Assembly (NCBI RefSeq): GCF_027594785.1
Contig: NZ_CP075584.1
Span: 868,001 to 932,000, forward strand
Source of the DNA: Cryobacterium breve
Lineage (GTDB): Bacteria; Actinomycetota; Actinomycetes; Actinomycetales; Microbacteriaceae
Direction: 5' to 3'
DNA: 64,000 nucleotides
A model generated the notes under the pieces. The model searched no databases and was not told the origin of the DNA. It saw nothing but the letters and a program-made list of their open reading frames with translations. Shown piece by piece: positions 31,191 to 39,780 of the stretch (its first letter is position 1; each line of letters opens with the position of its first letter). Made by a program: the position numbers and the translations under genes.

Positions 31191-31239
31191 CGAGTGTCGC
31201 CGTTCGCGCCGACCGTCGCCGTTCGAACGGCGACACTCG
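31191..31239. repeat. Palindrome after rsmD (possible bidirectional terminator)
   Basis: A perfect 16-bp inverted repeat CGAGTGTCGCCGTTCG (31191-31206) / CGAACGGCGACACTCG (31224-31239) with a 17-base loop. The inner GTCGCCGTTC-GAACGGCGAC (31216-31235) is itself a perfect 20-bp palindrome, so two alternative hairpins exist. It sits between convergent rsmD and thiL. Confidence 0.75.
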
Positions 31240-31279
31240 GCGCCGGGGGCGAGTCTCGGGCGGATACGGCAGCGTGGCC

Positions 31280-32308
31280 TCAGCCCAGGGCGCCGTCCCA
31301 GCCGCGATACGGGTCCCAGCCGCCCTGCTCGTGCGTGCGGCCGTCCACGAGGACCGTGCCGGCGGCATCGGTCGCCATGCCGATGAGGCGGAACCCCTCC
31401 GGCAGCACGGCGCCGGCCGGGAAGGTCGCGAGCAGGCCGTGGTCCTCGCCCCCGCCGAGCGCGAGTCCGACGCTGTCGCCGAGGGAGTCCGCGGCGAAGT
31501 CGATGCCGACCCCGCTCGCCGTCGCGAGGCGCCCGGCGTCGATGAAGAGGCCGTCGGACAGGTCCATCATCGCGGTCGCCCCCGCGAGGGACGCGGCCGG
31601 GCCGAGGTCGATCGGCGGCCGCGGGGCGAGCTGGGCGCCGACCTCGACCGGGTATTGCTCCCGAACCGCCGACGCGAGCGCGGCATCGGGGACGCCGTTC
31701 GCGTCGACCCCGTGACGGAAGAGCAATGCGAGGCCGGCCCCGGCCTCACCGAGGCCTCCGGCAAGCGCCACACGGTCACCTGGGCGCGCTCCTGAGCGCA
31801 GCACCGGTTCCCGGCCCTCGAGGTCACCGAAGGCCGTCACGGCCAGCGTGAGGGCGTCGGAGGCGGACAGGTCGCCGCCGACGACGCCGCAGCCGGGCGC
31901 GAGCGCCTCGCAGCAGTCGCGAAGGCCGTCTGCGATGCCCTCGATGACCGAGATCGGGGTCGAGGGCGGCGCTGCGATCGCGACGACGAGGGCGGTCGGC
32001 CGGGCACCCATGGCCGCGACGTCGGACAGGTTGGTCGCGGCGGCCTTCCAGCCGAGGTCGTGGGGGGTCGACCAGGCCATCCGGAAGTCCGGGCCCTGGA
32101 TCATCATGTCCGTCGTGACGACGAAGCGTCCGTCGGGGGCGCGCAGCACGGCGGCGTCGTCGCCGGGTCCGAGCAGCTGGGTGGCGGCTCCGGGCAGCCG
32201 TGGGAAGATCCGGGCGAGCACCTGGCCCTCGCTGAGCTCGGCGAGGGTCTGCTCCGGCCTGGCGGCCGTCGGTGAGGTCGCGGCAGGGGTCTTCGCAGCA
32301 GGGGTCAT
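31280..32308 (-). CDS. thiL: Thiamine-monophosphate kinase
   Basis: ThiL phosphorylates thiamine monophosphate to the cofactor thiamine diphosphate. The 342-residue protein belongs to the PurM/ThiL fold: LGPGDDAAVLRAPDGRFVVTTDMM near the N-terminus, then TNLSDVAAMGARPTALVVAIA, GGDLSASDALTLAVTAFG and a C-terminal GGGEDHGLLATFP. ATG 32308 starts 6 bp after TACCGT, a leaderless signature, and is divergent from the DUF3515 gene. A variable Ala/Thr-rich segment of about 20 residues precedes the fold. Confidence 0.94.
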   Translation of the reverse strand: MTPAAKTPAATSPTAARPEQTLAELSEGQVLARIFPRLPGAATQLLGPGDDAAVLRAPDGRFVVTTDMMIQGPDFRMAWSTPHDLGWKAAATNLSDVAAMGARPTALVVAIAAPPSTPISVIEGIADGLRDCCEALAPGCGVVGGDLSASDALTLAVTAFGDLEGREPVLRSGARPGDRVALAGGLGEAGAGLALLFRHGVDANGVPDAALASAVREQYPVEVGAQLAPRPPIDLGPAASLAGATAMMDLSDGLFIDAGRLATASGVGIDFAADSLGDSVGLALGGGEDHGLLATFPAGAVLPEGFRLIGMATDAAGTVLVDGRTHEQGGWDPYRGWDGALG

Positions 32309-32314
32309 CTTCAA

Positions 32315-32324
32315 ACGGTAGCCT
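32315..32324. promoter_or_regulatory. Overlapping divergent leaderless promoters of thiL and the DUF3515 gene
   Basis: Minus-strand TACCGT (32315-32320) lies 6 bp before the thiL ATG, and plus-strand TAGCCT (32319-32324) lies 7 bp before ATG 32332. The two hexamers share the TA at 32319-32320, so one RNA polymerase should exclude the other. Confidence 0.55.
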
Positions 32325-32331
32325 GAATGCG

Positions 32332-32862
32332 ATGACTTCCCGCAGCACCCCCCGCCGTCTCCCGGCCGCCATGACCCTCGCCCTGGCCGGGGTCGTGCTC
32401 CTGAGCGGATGCACGGCGAGCGTCGCCCTCGAACCCGCGGCGGACGCGGTGAACCCCGGCTGTGCCGACATCGTCGTGCACCTGCCGACGCTCGTCGCCG
32501 ACCAGGCCGAGCGCGAGACGAACGCCCAGGCGACGGGCGCGTGGGGCAGCCCGGCCGCCGTGCTGCTGCACTGCGGGGTCGCGGTGCCCGCCCCGACAAC
32601 CCTGCCGTGCCTCAACGTCAACGGGATCGACTGGATCGAAGACGACTCCGCCGCGCCGCTCTACCGGTACACGACATACGGCCGCACCCCCGCGAGCGAG
32701 GTCGTCATTGACTCGGGCACCGTCAGCGGCTCGACCGTGCTCGTCGACCTGGCCGCGGTGATGGCTGTCATCCCCGCGACGGCCAAGTGCCTGGGCGCTG
32801 CCGACGTGACCCTGCCGACCGACGGCGGAACCCTCGCGCCGACCGCGACGCCCGCGCCGTAG
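32332..32862 (+). CDS. DUF3515 lipoprotein
   Basis: This 176-residue exported protein of the actinobacterial DUF3515 family has unknown function. The N-terminus is a lipoprotein signal: basic residues, a hydrophobic stretch MTLALAGVVLL, and the lipobox LSGC with Cys at about residue 25. The mature part has few further Cys (paired around HCGVAVPAPTTLPCLNV). ATG 32332 is chosen over upstream in-frame starts because the leaderless -10 TAGCCT lies 7 bp before it. Confidence 0.82.
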   Translation: MTSRSTPRRLPAAMTLALAGVVLLSGCTASVALEPAADAVNPGCADIVVHLPTLVADQAERETNAQATGAWGSPAAVLLHCGVAVPAPTTLPCLNVNGIDWIEDDSAAPLYRYTTYGRTPASEVVIDSGTVSGSTVLVDLAAVMAVIPATAKCLGAADVTLPTDGGTLAPTATPAP

Positions 32863-32890
32863 TCCCGGCGGTTTCCTCGCCCGGCCGAAC

Positions 32891-32969
32891 CGCAAGGTCG
32901 GAGTATTTCGCGACCCACGGCATCCGCCGCCGGATGGCACGGCGTGTCGCGAAAATCTCCGACCTTGCG
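32891..32969. repeat. 79-bp palindromic element with nested hairpin
   Basis: The 24-bp arms at 32891-32914 and 32946-32969 (CGCAAGGTCGGAG...TTTCGCGAC) pair with two mismatches. The 31-base loop contains a second palindrome CATCCG-CCGC-CGGATG. Its CGGAG-TTT core resembles the 86-bp family found 61 bp further on. It lies in the gap between the convergent DUF3515 and ddl genes. Confidence 0.8.
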
Positions 32970-33030
32970 TCGGGCGGCAGCCCCCACCCTGACGCACGCG
33001 GGCCGGCGATCCGTGCCCCGACCCCGACCC

Positions 33031-33116
33031 GAACCAATTCGACGGAGTTTTTGCCAAAAAAGGACGTGGGAGGCCGTTTTCGGGCCGTTTAGACCAGAAT
33101 CTCCGTCGAATTCGTC
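33031..33116. repeat. 86-bp palindromic repeat, copy 2
   Basis: This element has the same length and layout as the one at 18619-18704: arms GAACCAATTCGACGGAG / CTCCGTCGAATTCG and the centre ACGTGGGAGGC at 33064-33074, the identical offset. It overlaps the 3' end of ddl, where it encodes the last residues (NSTEILV) and the stop codon. Confidence 0.9.
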
Positions 33117-34223
33117 CGGACGCCGCGGCGGGCGAGCGCGACGGAGATCAACTCGTCGATGAGCGCGGGGTAGGTGTAGCCGCTCTGCAGCCAGCAGGTC
33201 GGGAACATCGAGATCGGCGTGAAGCCGGGCATGGTGTTGATCTCGTTGATGACCCAGCCGGTGTCGGTGAGGAAGAAGTCGACCCGCGCGAGTCCGGCGC
33301 CGTCGATGGCGTCGAACGCCCGGATCGCCATCCGCTGCATCTCGGCGAGCTCGGCCGGGGTCAGGGCGGCCGGGCACACCAGTTCGATGCCCGCCGCTCC
33401 CAGATACTTGGCGTCGAAGTCGTAGAAGTCGCGCCCGGTGACGAGCACCTCCCCGGCGACGGATGCCCGGGACGGCTCCCCCGGACGGCCCTGCAGCACG
33501 GCGACCTCGAGTTCACGGCCCACGAGGCCGGCCTCGATCAGGACCTTGTCGTCCTCCGCGAGAGCGGTCTCCATGGCACGGACCAGGCCGGCGGGGTCCG
33601 TAACCCGGCTCACGCCGACGCTCGACCCGGCGCGGGCCGGCTTCACGAAGGCGGGCAGACCGAGTTCGGCGAGGGCCGCATACGCCATCCCCGGCGCCTC
33701 GGCCCAGTCGGCCGCGGTGATCGTGCGCCACGGCGCCACCGGGAGGGAGGCCTGCTGGAACACGGTCTTGGTGAAGTGCTTGTCCATCCCGAGCGCAGAC
33801 GCGAGCACTCCGGAGCCGACGAATGGCAGGCCGAGCAGTTCGAGGAGGCCCTGGATGGTGCCGTCCTCGCCGTATGGCCCGTGCAGGATCGGGAAGACGA
33901 GGTCGACGGTGCCGAGGGAGCGAGCGGATGCGCCGGGCGCGTCCACGACGCGGAGGGTGCGGTCGAGCGCTGATTCCGGCCAGTGCACCCGGCTGCCGTT
34001 GTCGGTGACCACGGGCAGGCTCTGCGGCCGAGGATCCGAGGGCGAAGTGTGCCGGGTCATCCGCTTCGAGCACGAATGCGCCGTCGCGGGTGATCCCGAT
34101 CGGGATCACGTCGTAACGCGACCGGTCAATTGCCGCCAGGACTCCGCCGGCCGTGGCGCAGCTGATCGAGTGTTCGCTTGACCGACCCCCAAAGAGCAGC
34201 GCTACCGTGAGCTTGTCCGTCAT
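33089..34223 (-). CDS. ddl: D-alanine--D-alanine ligase; one indel
   Basis: Ddl makes the D-Ala-D-Ala dipeptide of peptidoglycan precursors. The N-terminus TVALLFGGRSSEHSISCATAG, the ATP-grasp parts PILHGPYGEDGTIQGLLELLGLPFVG and VKPARAGSSVGVSRV, and the metal site VINEINTMPGFTPISMFPT are all visible. An extra base in AGGCT 34017-34021 breaks the frame; removal joins SSAAELPVVTDNGSRVHW and gives about 377 residues. The last seven residues and the stop come from the palindromic repeat at 33031-33116. ATG 34223 overlaps the presumed gpsA stop by one base. Confidence 0.93.
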
Positions 34224-35265
34224 CAATTGTCCTTTCGCCCTGCGGCTCCGCCGAATCCGTGGTGAGGTGAGGGGCGATGTCCCGCGGTTTCAGCGTACCG
34301 GCCAGCACCTGCCGCACCTGTTCGACGATGGGCATGTCGACGCCCTTGGCCCTGGCGAGATCGAGGATCGGGCCGACGGACGCGAGGCCCTCCGTGGTCT
34401 GCTGCATCTGTTTGACGACGTCCGCGATGCTGTAGCCCTGGCCGAGGAGACGCCCGGCGGTGTTGTTGCGCGAGAGCGGGGACTGGCAGGTGGCGATGAG
34501 GTCGCCGAGGCCGGCGAGGCCGGCGAGGGTCTCCGGCTGCGCTCCGTATGCGACGGCGAAGTCGGTCATCTCGACGAGGCCGCGGGTGATGATCGAGGCC
34601 TTGGTGTTCTCGCCGTAGCCGACACCGTCGACGATACCGATCGCGACGGCGATGAGGTTCTTCAGCACGCCGCCGAACTCAGTGCCGATCACGTCGGTGT
34701 TGACGTAGGAGCGGAAGTACCCGTTGGTCGCGAGGATCGCGACGGCCTGGGCCGTCTCGAGGCTCGTCGAGGACACGACGGCGGCGGTCGGCTGCTCGCG
34801 GGCGATTTCGAGGGCCAGGTTGGGTCCCGAGATCGCCGCGATGTGGTGCGGATCGATCGGAAGCATCTCTTCGATGATCTGGCTCATCCGCTGGCCGGAG
34901 CCGCGTTCGACGCCCTTCATGAGCGAGACCAGGATGGCCCCGGGTTCGAGGAACGGCTCCATCAGGACCAGGTTCTCCCGCAGCGACTGGCTCGGAACGG
35001 AGATGAACACCTGTTCGGCACCCGCGAGTGCCTGGTCCAGGTGCGGCGTCGCGCGCAACCCGATCGGGAGGTTGATGCCGGGGAGGTAGTCGCTGTTTCG
35101 ACGACCCTCCGTGATCTCGCGGGCGAGTTCCGGCCGGCGGGCCCACAGCACGACATCGGCGCCGCCGTCGCTCAGGATCTTGGCGAAGGTGGTTCCCCAG
35201 CTTCCGGCTCCGAGCACGGCGACGCGGGTACCGACAGGGACGCCCTGCGGTTGCTTAGCCTTCAA
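34223..35265 (-). CDS. gpsA: Glycerol-3-phosphate dehydrogenase [NAD(P)+]
   Basis: GpsA reduces dihydroxyacetone phosphate to glycerol 3-phosphate for phospholipids, matching the acyltransferase gene just upstream. Visible are VAVLGAGSWGTTFAKILSDGG, SLMKGVERGSGQRMSQII, the lysine region EFGGVLKNLIAVAIGIVDG and the NTKASIITRGLVEM substrate loop. TTG 35265 is the likely start (AAGGAG upstream, overlap with the plsC end). As sequenced, the frame runs on to 34126, about 100 bp inside ddl. A single missing base near 34240 would instead end it at TGA 34225-34223, touching the ddl ATG and giving a normal length of 347 residues; that end is given here. Confidence 0.88.
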
Positions 35266-36064
35266 AACGGCCGGTCTCCTTCTGGTCGTGCTCTGAGGGG
35301 TTCCAGCGCTTCGCCGGGGCCTTCTCGCCGCGGAGGTCTTCGAGAAGCCCGGTGATGGCATCCATCAGGATTGCCGTCGCCTCGTTCAGGGTCGCAGTGT
35401 CGAGGCTGCGTCCCTTGAATTCGTCGAAGGACAGCGGATCGCCGATCTTCACGTGGACCGTCTTGCGGGGGAACGGGCTGATCCGCTTCGAATATCGCGG
35501 CATCAGGTCCTGGGTTCCCCAGTGCGCCATCGGCACGATGGGAATGCCCTGCTCGAGTGCGATCCGCACGGCACCGGTCTTCCCGCGCATCGGCCACAGC
35601 TCGGGGTCGCGGGTGAGTGACCCCTCGGGGTACACGATGACCATCTGTCCGCGGTCGACGAGCCGCCTGGCCGCCTTGACGGGTTCGTTGCCGCGCGCGA
35701 CCCCGCCGCGTTCGACGGGAATCTGGCCGGACTTCCGCAGCAGCCAGCCGAGCACGGGAATTTTGAACACGGATGCCTTCGCCATGAACCGGGGAGCACG
35801 TCCGAGCTTCCACGCGAGCGCCCCGACGACGATCGGGTCGATCTCACTGAAGTGGTTCGGCGACAGCACGAACGCCCCGGCCTGCGGGAACTTGCGGGCG
35901 TCGGTCACCCGGTAGCGCACCGCGAGGTTGACCGCGGGCAGCACGATCGTCGCCAGGATCCAGAACACGGAGGGTTGCAAGGTCTCCTTGCGCACCCTCA
36001 CCGGCTTCACTGTCGAATCGGGATCGGCGGACGGTTCGGACGGACTTGCTCCATTGACTGGCAC
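35255..36064 (-). CDS. 1-acyl-glycerol-3-phosphate acyltransferase (PlsC family)
   Basis: The 269-residue protein transfers an acyl chain to lysophosphatidate. It has the catalytic HX4D motif in SPNHFSEIDP (about residue 69), the GQIPVERGG region and the VYPEGSLTRDPELWPMRGKTG block that binds the glycerol phosphate. A hydrophobic stretch FWILATIVLPAVNLAVRY near residue 35 anchors it to the membrane. It lies between murA and gpsA in the same operon and ends inside the gpsA start. Confidence 0.92.
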   Translation of the reverse strand: MPVNGASPSEPSADPDSTVKPVRVRKETLQPSVFWILATIVLPAVNLAVRYRVTDARKFPQAGAFVLSPNHFSEIDPIVVGALAWKLGRAPRFMAKASVFKIPVLGWLLRKSGQIPVERGGVARGNEPVKAARRLVDRGQMVIVYPEGSLTRDPELWPMRGKTGAVRIALEQGIPIVPMAHWGTQDLMPRYSKRISPFPRKTVHVKIGDPLSFDEFKGRSLDTATLNEATAILMDAITGLLEDLRGEKAPAKRWNPSEHDQKETGRFEG

Positions 36065-36071
36065 AGGGCCA

Positions 36072-37510
36072 TTATCCTTCGAGATCGAAGTCCGCCCCCA
36101 ACAGCCGCAGCTTGGTGATGAAGTTTTCGTATCCGCGGCTGATGATTCCGACGTTGCTGACCGTCGAGGTGCCCTCGGCCGTGAGCGCCGCGATCAGATG
36201 GCTGAAGCCGCCGCGCAGGTCGGGAACCTCGATGTCGGCGCCGTGCAGCTTCGTCGGACCTGCGATGACGGCGGAGTGGTTGAAGTTGCGCTGCCCGAAG
36301 CGGCACGGGTGGCCGCCGAGGCATTCGCGGTGGATCTGGATCGTCGCGCCCATCTCGACGAGCGCGTCGACGAAGCCGAAACGCTGCTCGTAGACGGTCT
36401 CGTGCACGATCGACACGCCGTGCGCGTGCGTGAGGGCGATGACGAGCGGCTGCTGCCAGTCGGTCATGAAGCCGGGGTGCACATCCGTTTCGATGACGAC
36501 GGGCTTGAGGTCGCCGCCCGGGTGGTAGAAACGGATGCCGTCGTCGTGGATCTCGAAGGCGCCTCCGACCTTGCGGAACACGTTGAGGAAGGTCAGCATC
36601 TCGGACTGGCGGGCGCCGCCGACGAAGATGTCGCCGTCGGTCGCGAGCGCGGCTGCCGCCCAGCTCGCCGCCTCGTTCCGGTCGAAGAGCGCCCGGTGGT
36701 TGAAGCCCTCGAGTCGTTCGACGCCCTCGATGCGGATGATCCGGTCGGTGTCGACCGTGATGATCGCACCCATCTTCTGCAGGATGTTGATCAGGTCCAT
36801 GATCTCGGGCTCGATCGCCGCGCCCTTGAGCTCGGTGATGCCCTCTGCGCGCACGGCGGTGAGCAGGACCTGCTCGGTCGCGCCGACGCTCGGGTACGGG
36901 AGGGAGACCTTGGCGCCGTGCAGCCCGTTCGGGGCGGACATGCGGATGCCGTTGGGCTGCTTGTCGACGACGGCGCCGAACTTGCGCAGCACCTCGAGGT
37001 GGTAGTCGATCGGCCGGTCGCCGATGCGGCAACCGCCGAGGTCGGGGATGAAGGCTTCGCCGAGGCGGTGCAGGAGCGGCCCGCAGAAAAGGATCGGGAT
37101 GCGGGAGGACCCCGCGTGCGCGTCGATCGCGGCGAAGTGCGCGCTCTCGACGTCGACGGGGTCGAGCAGGAGCTCTCCGGGCTCGGGGCCATCGGTGACC
37201 TTGACGCCGTGCACCGCGAGCAGGCTCGCGCACGATGCGTACGTCGCTGATGTTGGGGACGTTCTTCAGGATGCTCGGGCTCTCGCCGAGCAGGGAGGCC
37301 ACCATGGCCTTGGTGACCAGGTTTTTCGCGCCCTTGAGTTCGATGCGGCCGATCAGCGGGATGCCGCCGCGGATCGTGATCTTGTCGCCTTTCAGCCCCA
37401 CAGCGGCCCCCCAGCTCTGTGCGTTCTCACGGTTTTGTTCGTCTTCGAGGAGCCTGCGCCTTTACGGCTGCGTCTTCACGGTTCTGGGCGATCTCGCTGA
37501 TGGTGCTCAC
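36072..37510 (-). CDS. murA: UDP-N-acetylglucosamine 1-carboxyvinyltransferase; two indels
   Basis: MurA catalyses the first committed step of peptidoglycan synthesis, adding enolpyruvate from PEP to UDP-GlcNAc. The EPT-fold repeats are clear, with [22 protein letters not shown], the active-site Cys in GGCRIGDRP (fosfomycin target) and GFMTDWQQP. Extra bases in AGGCT 37222-37226 and AGCCT 37451-37455 break the frame. Corrected, the protein is about 478 residues and starts at GTG 37510, overlapping the leuD TGA; it has an N-terminal extension of about 38 residues ([19 protein letters not shown] onward) before the conserved fold. Confidence 0.93.
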
Positions 37511-38115
37511 AAATTTACCTGCCTTGCGGGGAGAGTACGGGGCCGCCACGGCTCCCGATGGGATTCGAATTCTGCGATCCGCGCTTCATCACGCAGGGTC
37601 AGGCCAATGTCGTCAAGGCCTTCGAGGAGGCGCCAACGGGTGTAGTCGTCGACCTGGAATGGCACTGTGAAATCGCCGACGCGTGCTGTACGCGCAACCA
37701 GATCGACAGTGAGTTCTATTCCCGGGTCGGCCTCGATGATGCTCCAGAGCTTCTGGGCATCGTCCTCGGTGATCTGCGCGGCAAGCAGGCCCTGTTTGCC
37801 GGCATTGCCGCGGAAGATATCGCCGAACCGGGGGCTGAGCACGACGTCGAAACCGTAGTCGCGCAAGGCCCAGACGGCATGTTCGCGGGATGAGCCCGTG
37901 CCGAAGTCGGCCCCGGCCACCAGGATCCGCGCGCCCGTGAACTCCGGCCGGTTGAGCACGAAGTCCGGGTCGGTCCGCCACGCCGCGAAGAGGGCGTCTT
38001 CGAAGCCGGTCTTGGTGACGCGCTTGAGGTAGACGGCCGGGATGATCTGGTCGGTGTCGACATTGGAGCGGCGCAGCGGCAGCGCGACGCCCGTGACGGT
38101 GAGGAACTTGTCCAT
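37507..38115 (-). CDS. leuD: 3-isopropylmalate dehydratase small subunit
   Basis: LeuD completes the LeuCD isomerase of leucine synthesis. The 202-residue protein has [19 protein letters not shown] near the N-terminus, the substrate loop [17 protein letters not shown] and [24 protein letters not shown] 38115 begins 2 bp after the leuC stop. Its stop overlaps the extended start of murA (GTGA), tying leucine and cell-wall genes in one transcript. Confidence 0.96.
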   Translation of the reverse strand: MDKFLTVTGVALPLRRSNVDTDQIIPAVYLKRVTKTGFEDALFAAWRTDPDFVLNRPEFTGARILVAGADFGTGSSREHAVWALRDYGFDVVLSPRFGDIFRGNAGKQGLLAAQITEDDAQKLWSIIEADPGIELTVDLVARTARVGDFTVPFQVDDYTRWRLLEGLDDIGLTLRDEARIAEFESHREPWRPRTLPARQVNL

Positions 38116-38117
38116 GG

Positions 38118-39627
38118 TCAGAGTGCTCCATCCAGTGCCGGTGCCGCAGCAGGGGCCAGTTCGGCGGGGATCGCGTCGGCCGTGACGAGGCCGGCGGCGA
38201 CGAGGTCCCACGGGCTCGAGAGGGTGCCGCGGATCGCCGTGGCAGCCGCGACGAGCGGGGAGACCAGGTGGGTGCGTCCGCCCTTGCCCTGGCGGCCCTC
38301 GAAGTTGCGGTTGCTTGTCGAGGCGCACCGCTCGCCGGGGGCGAGCTGGTCGGGGTTCATGCCGAGGCACATCGAGCAGCCGGCGAAGCGCCATTCGGCG
38401 CCGAAGTCGGTGAAGATCTTGTCCAGGCCTTCGGCCTCGGCCTCGATCCGCACGCGAGCGGAACCGGGCACGACGAGCATCCGCAGGCCGGGCGCCATGG
38501 TCTGGCCCTTCACGATTTCCGCGGCAGCGCGGAGGTCTTCGACGCGGCTGTTGGTGCAGGAACCGAGGAAGACGGTGTCGACCCGGATGTCCTTCATGCG
38601 GGTCCCCGCGGCGAGGTCCATGTATTCGAGGGCGCGCTGGGCGGCGGCGCGCTCGTTGGCGTCGGTCACGTCGGCCGGGTCAGGCACAGTCTCGCTCAGC
38701 GAGACGCCCTGGCCGGGGTTGGTGCCCCACGTCACGAAGGGCTCGAGGGTGTCGGCGTCGAGAACGACCTCGGCGTCGAAGACGGCGCCCTCGTCGGTCG
38801 CGAGGGTCTCCCAGTACGCGATCGCGTCGTCCCAGTCCTGGCCGGCCGGCGCGTGGGCGCGACCCTTCAGGTAGGCGTACGTCGTCGCATCCGGCGCGAC
38901 CATGCCCGCGCGGGCGCCTGCCTCGATGGACATGTTGCAGATGGTCATGCGGCCCTCCATCGAGAGGGCGCGGATGGCGCTGCCGCGGTATTCGAGCACG
39001 TAGCCCTGGCCGCCGCCGGTGCCGATCTTCGCGATCACGGCGAGGATCACGTCCTTGGCGGTGACGCCGGGTCGCAGGGTGCCGTCGACTGTGATGGCCA
39101 TGGTCTTGAACGGCTGCAGCGGCAGGGTCTGGGTGGCCATGACGTGTTCGACCTCGCTCGTGCCGATGCCGAGCGCCATGGCCCCGAAGGCGCCGTGGGT
39201 CGAGGTGTGCGAGTCTCCGCAGACGACGGTGATGCCCGGTTGGGTGAGCCCGAGCCTGCGGGCCGACGACGTGCACGATGCCCTGCTCGATGTCGCCGAG
39301 CGAGTGCAGCCGCACGCCGAATTCCTCGCAGTTTCGGCGGAGCGTCTCGATCTGGGTGCGACTCGTGAGGTCCTTGATCGGCCGGTCGATGGCGAGAGTC
39401 GGAGTGTTGTGATCCTCGGTCGCGATCGTCAGGTCCGGTCGGCGCAGTGGGCGCCCGGCGAGGCGCAGACCGTCGAACGCCTGCGGGCTCGTGACCTCGT
39501 GCACGAGGTGCAGGTCGATGTAAATCAGGTCAGGGGTACCATCGGAACCCTTGCTGACCAGGTGTTTGTCCCAGACTTTCTCGGCCAGGGTGCGTGGGCG
39601 TTCGCCCGACATCGATGCGTTAGTCAT
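38118..39627 (-). CDS. leuC: 3-isopropylmalate dehydratase large subunit; one indel
   Basis: LeuC is the [4Fe-4S] aconitase-like subunit that isomerises isopropylmalate. It shows the cluster Cys in [14 protein letters not shown] and the pair in [19 protein letters not shown], and near the N-terminus [18 protein letters not shown]. An extra base in AGCCT 39253-39257 splits the gene; removing it gives [20 protein letters not shown] and about 502 residues. It is the first structural gene of the leu-mur-pls-gps-ddl run and is preceded by a leucine-rich leader peptide. Confidence 0.95.
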
Positions 39628-39672
39628 GTGTGTGCGTCTTCCTCAAGATTTGATGGCAGCCAACGACAGTCT

Positions 39673-39711
39673 CCGCGACGAGGGAGGCCTCAGAATTGGG
39701 ACTCGTCGCGG
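39673..39711 (-). promoter_or_regulatory. Leader hairpin upstream of leuC
   Basis: A perfect 10-bp stem (CCGCGACGAG / CTCGTCGCGG, 39702-39711 with 39673-39682) with a 19-base loop. Its 5' arm is within the leader-peptide codons, directly after the Leu codons, as expected if ribosome stalling controls its folding. Confidence 0.6.
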
Positions 39712-39740
39712 CAGATAAGAAGGAGTCGACCGAACAGCAC
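39690..39740 (-). CDS. leuL: Leucine leader peptide (attenuator)
   Basis: This 16-codon open frame begins with GTG and encodes MLFGRLLLICRDESQF, with three Leu codons in a row and four in total. TAGCCT at 39747-39752 ends 6 bp before the GTG, so the peptide is encoded at the very 5' end of a leaderless mRNA. The 5' arm of the hairpin at 39673-39711 overlaps its codons, and leuC starts 62 bases after its stop. The arrangement fits translation-coupled attenuation: with little charged tRNA-Leu the ribosome stalls on the Leu codons and frees leuC. No U-run terminator is visible, so control could be at leuC translation. Confidence 0.65.
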   Translation of the reverse strand: MLFGRLLLICRDESQF

Positions 39741-39746
39741 CCGGAC

Positions 39747-39752
39747 AGGCTA
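39747..39752 (-). promoter_or_regulatory. Leaderless -10 of the leu operon
   Basis: TAGCCT on the minus strand, 6 bases (GTCCGG), then the GTG of the leader peptide. Confidence 0.6.
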
Positions 39753-39780
39753 ACACTTCGCGCCGAGTCTTCGCCGGAGG

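Noticed and set aside
34126..34222. The extended gpsA end overlapping ddl by about 100 bp
   Set aside because: A same-strand overlap of that size in another frame is unlikely; one missing base places the gpsA stop at the ddl start and gives the usual protein length.
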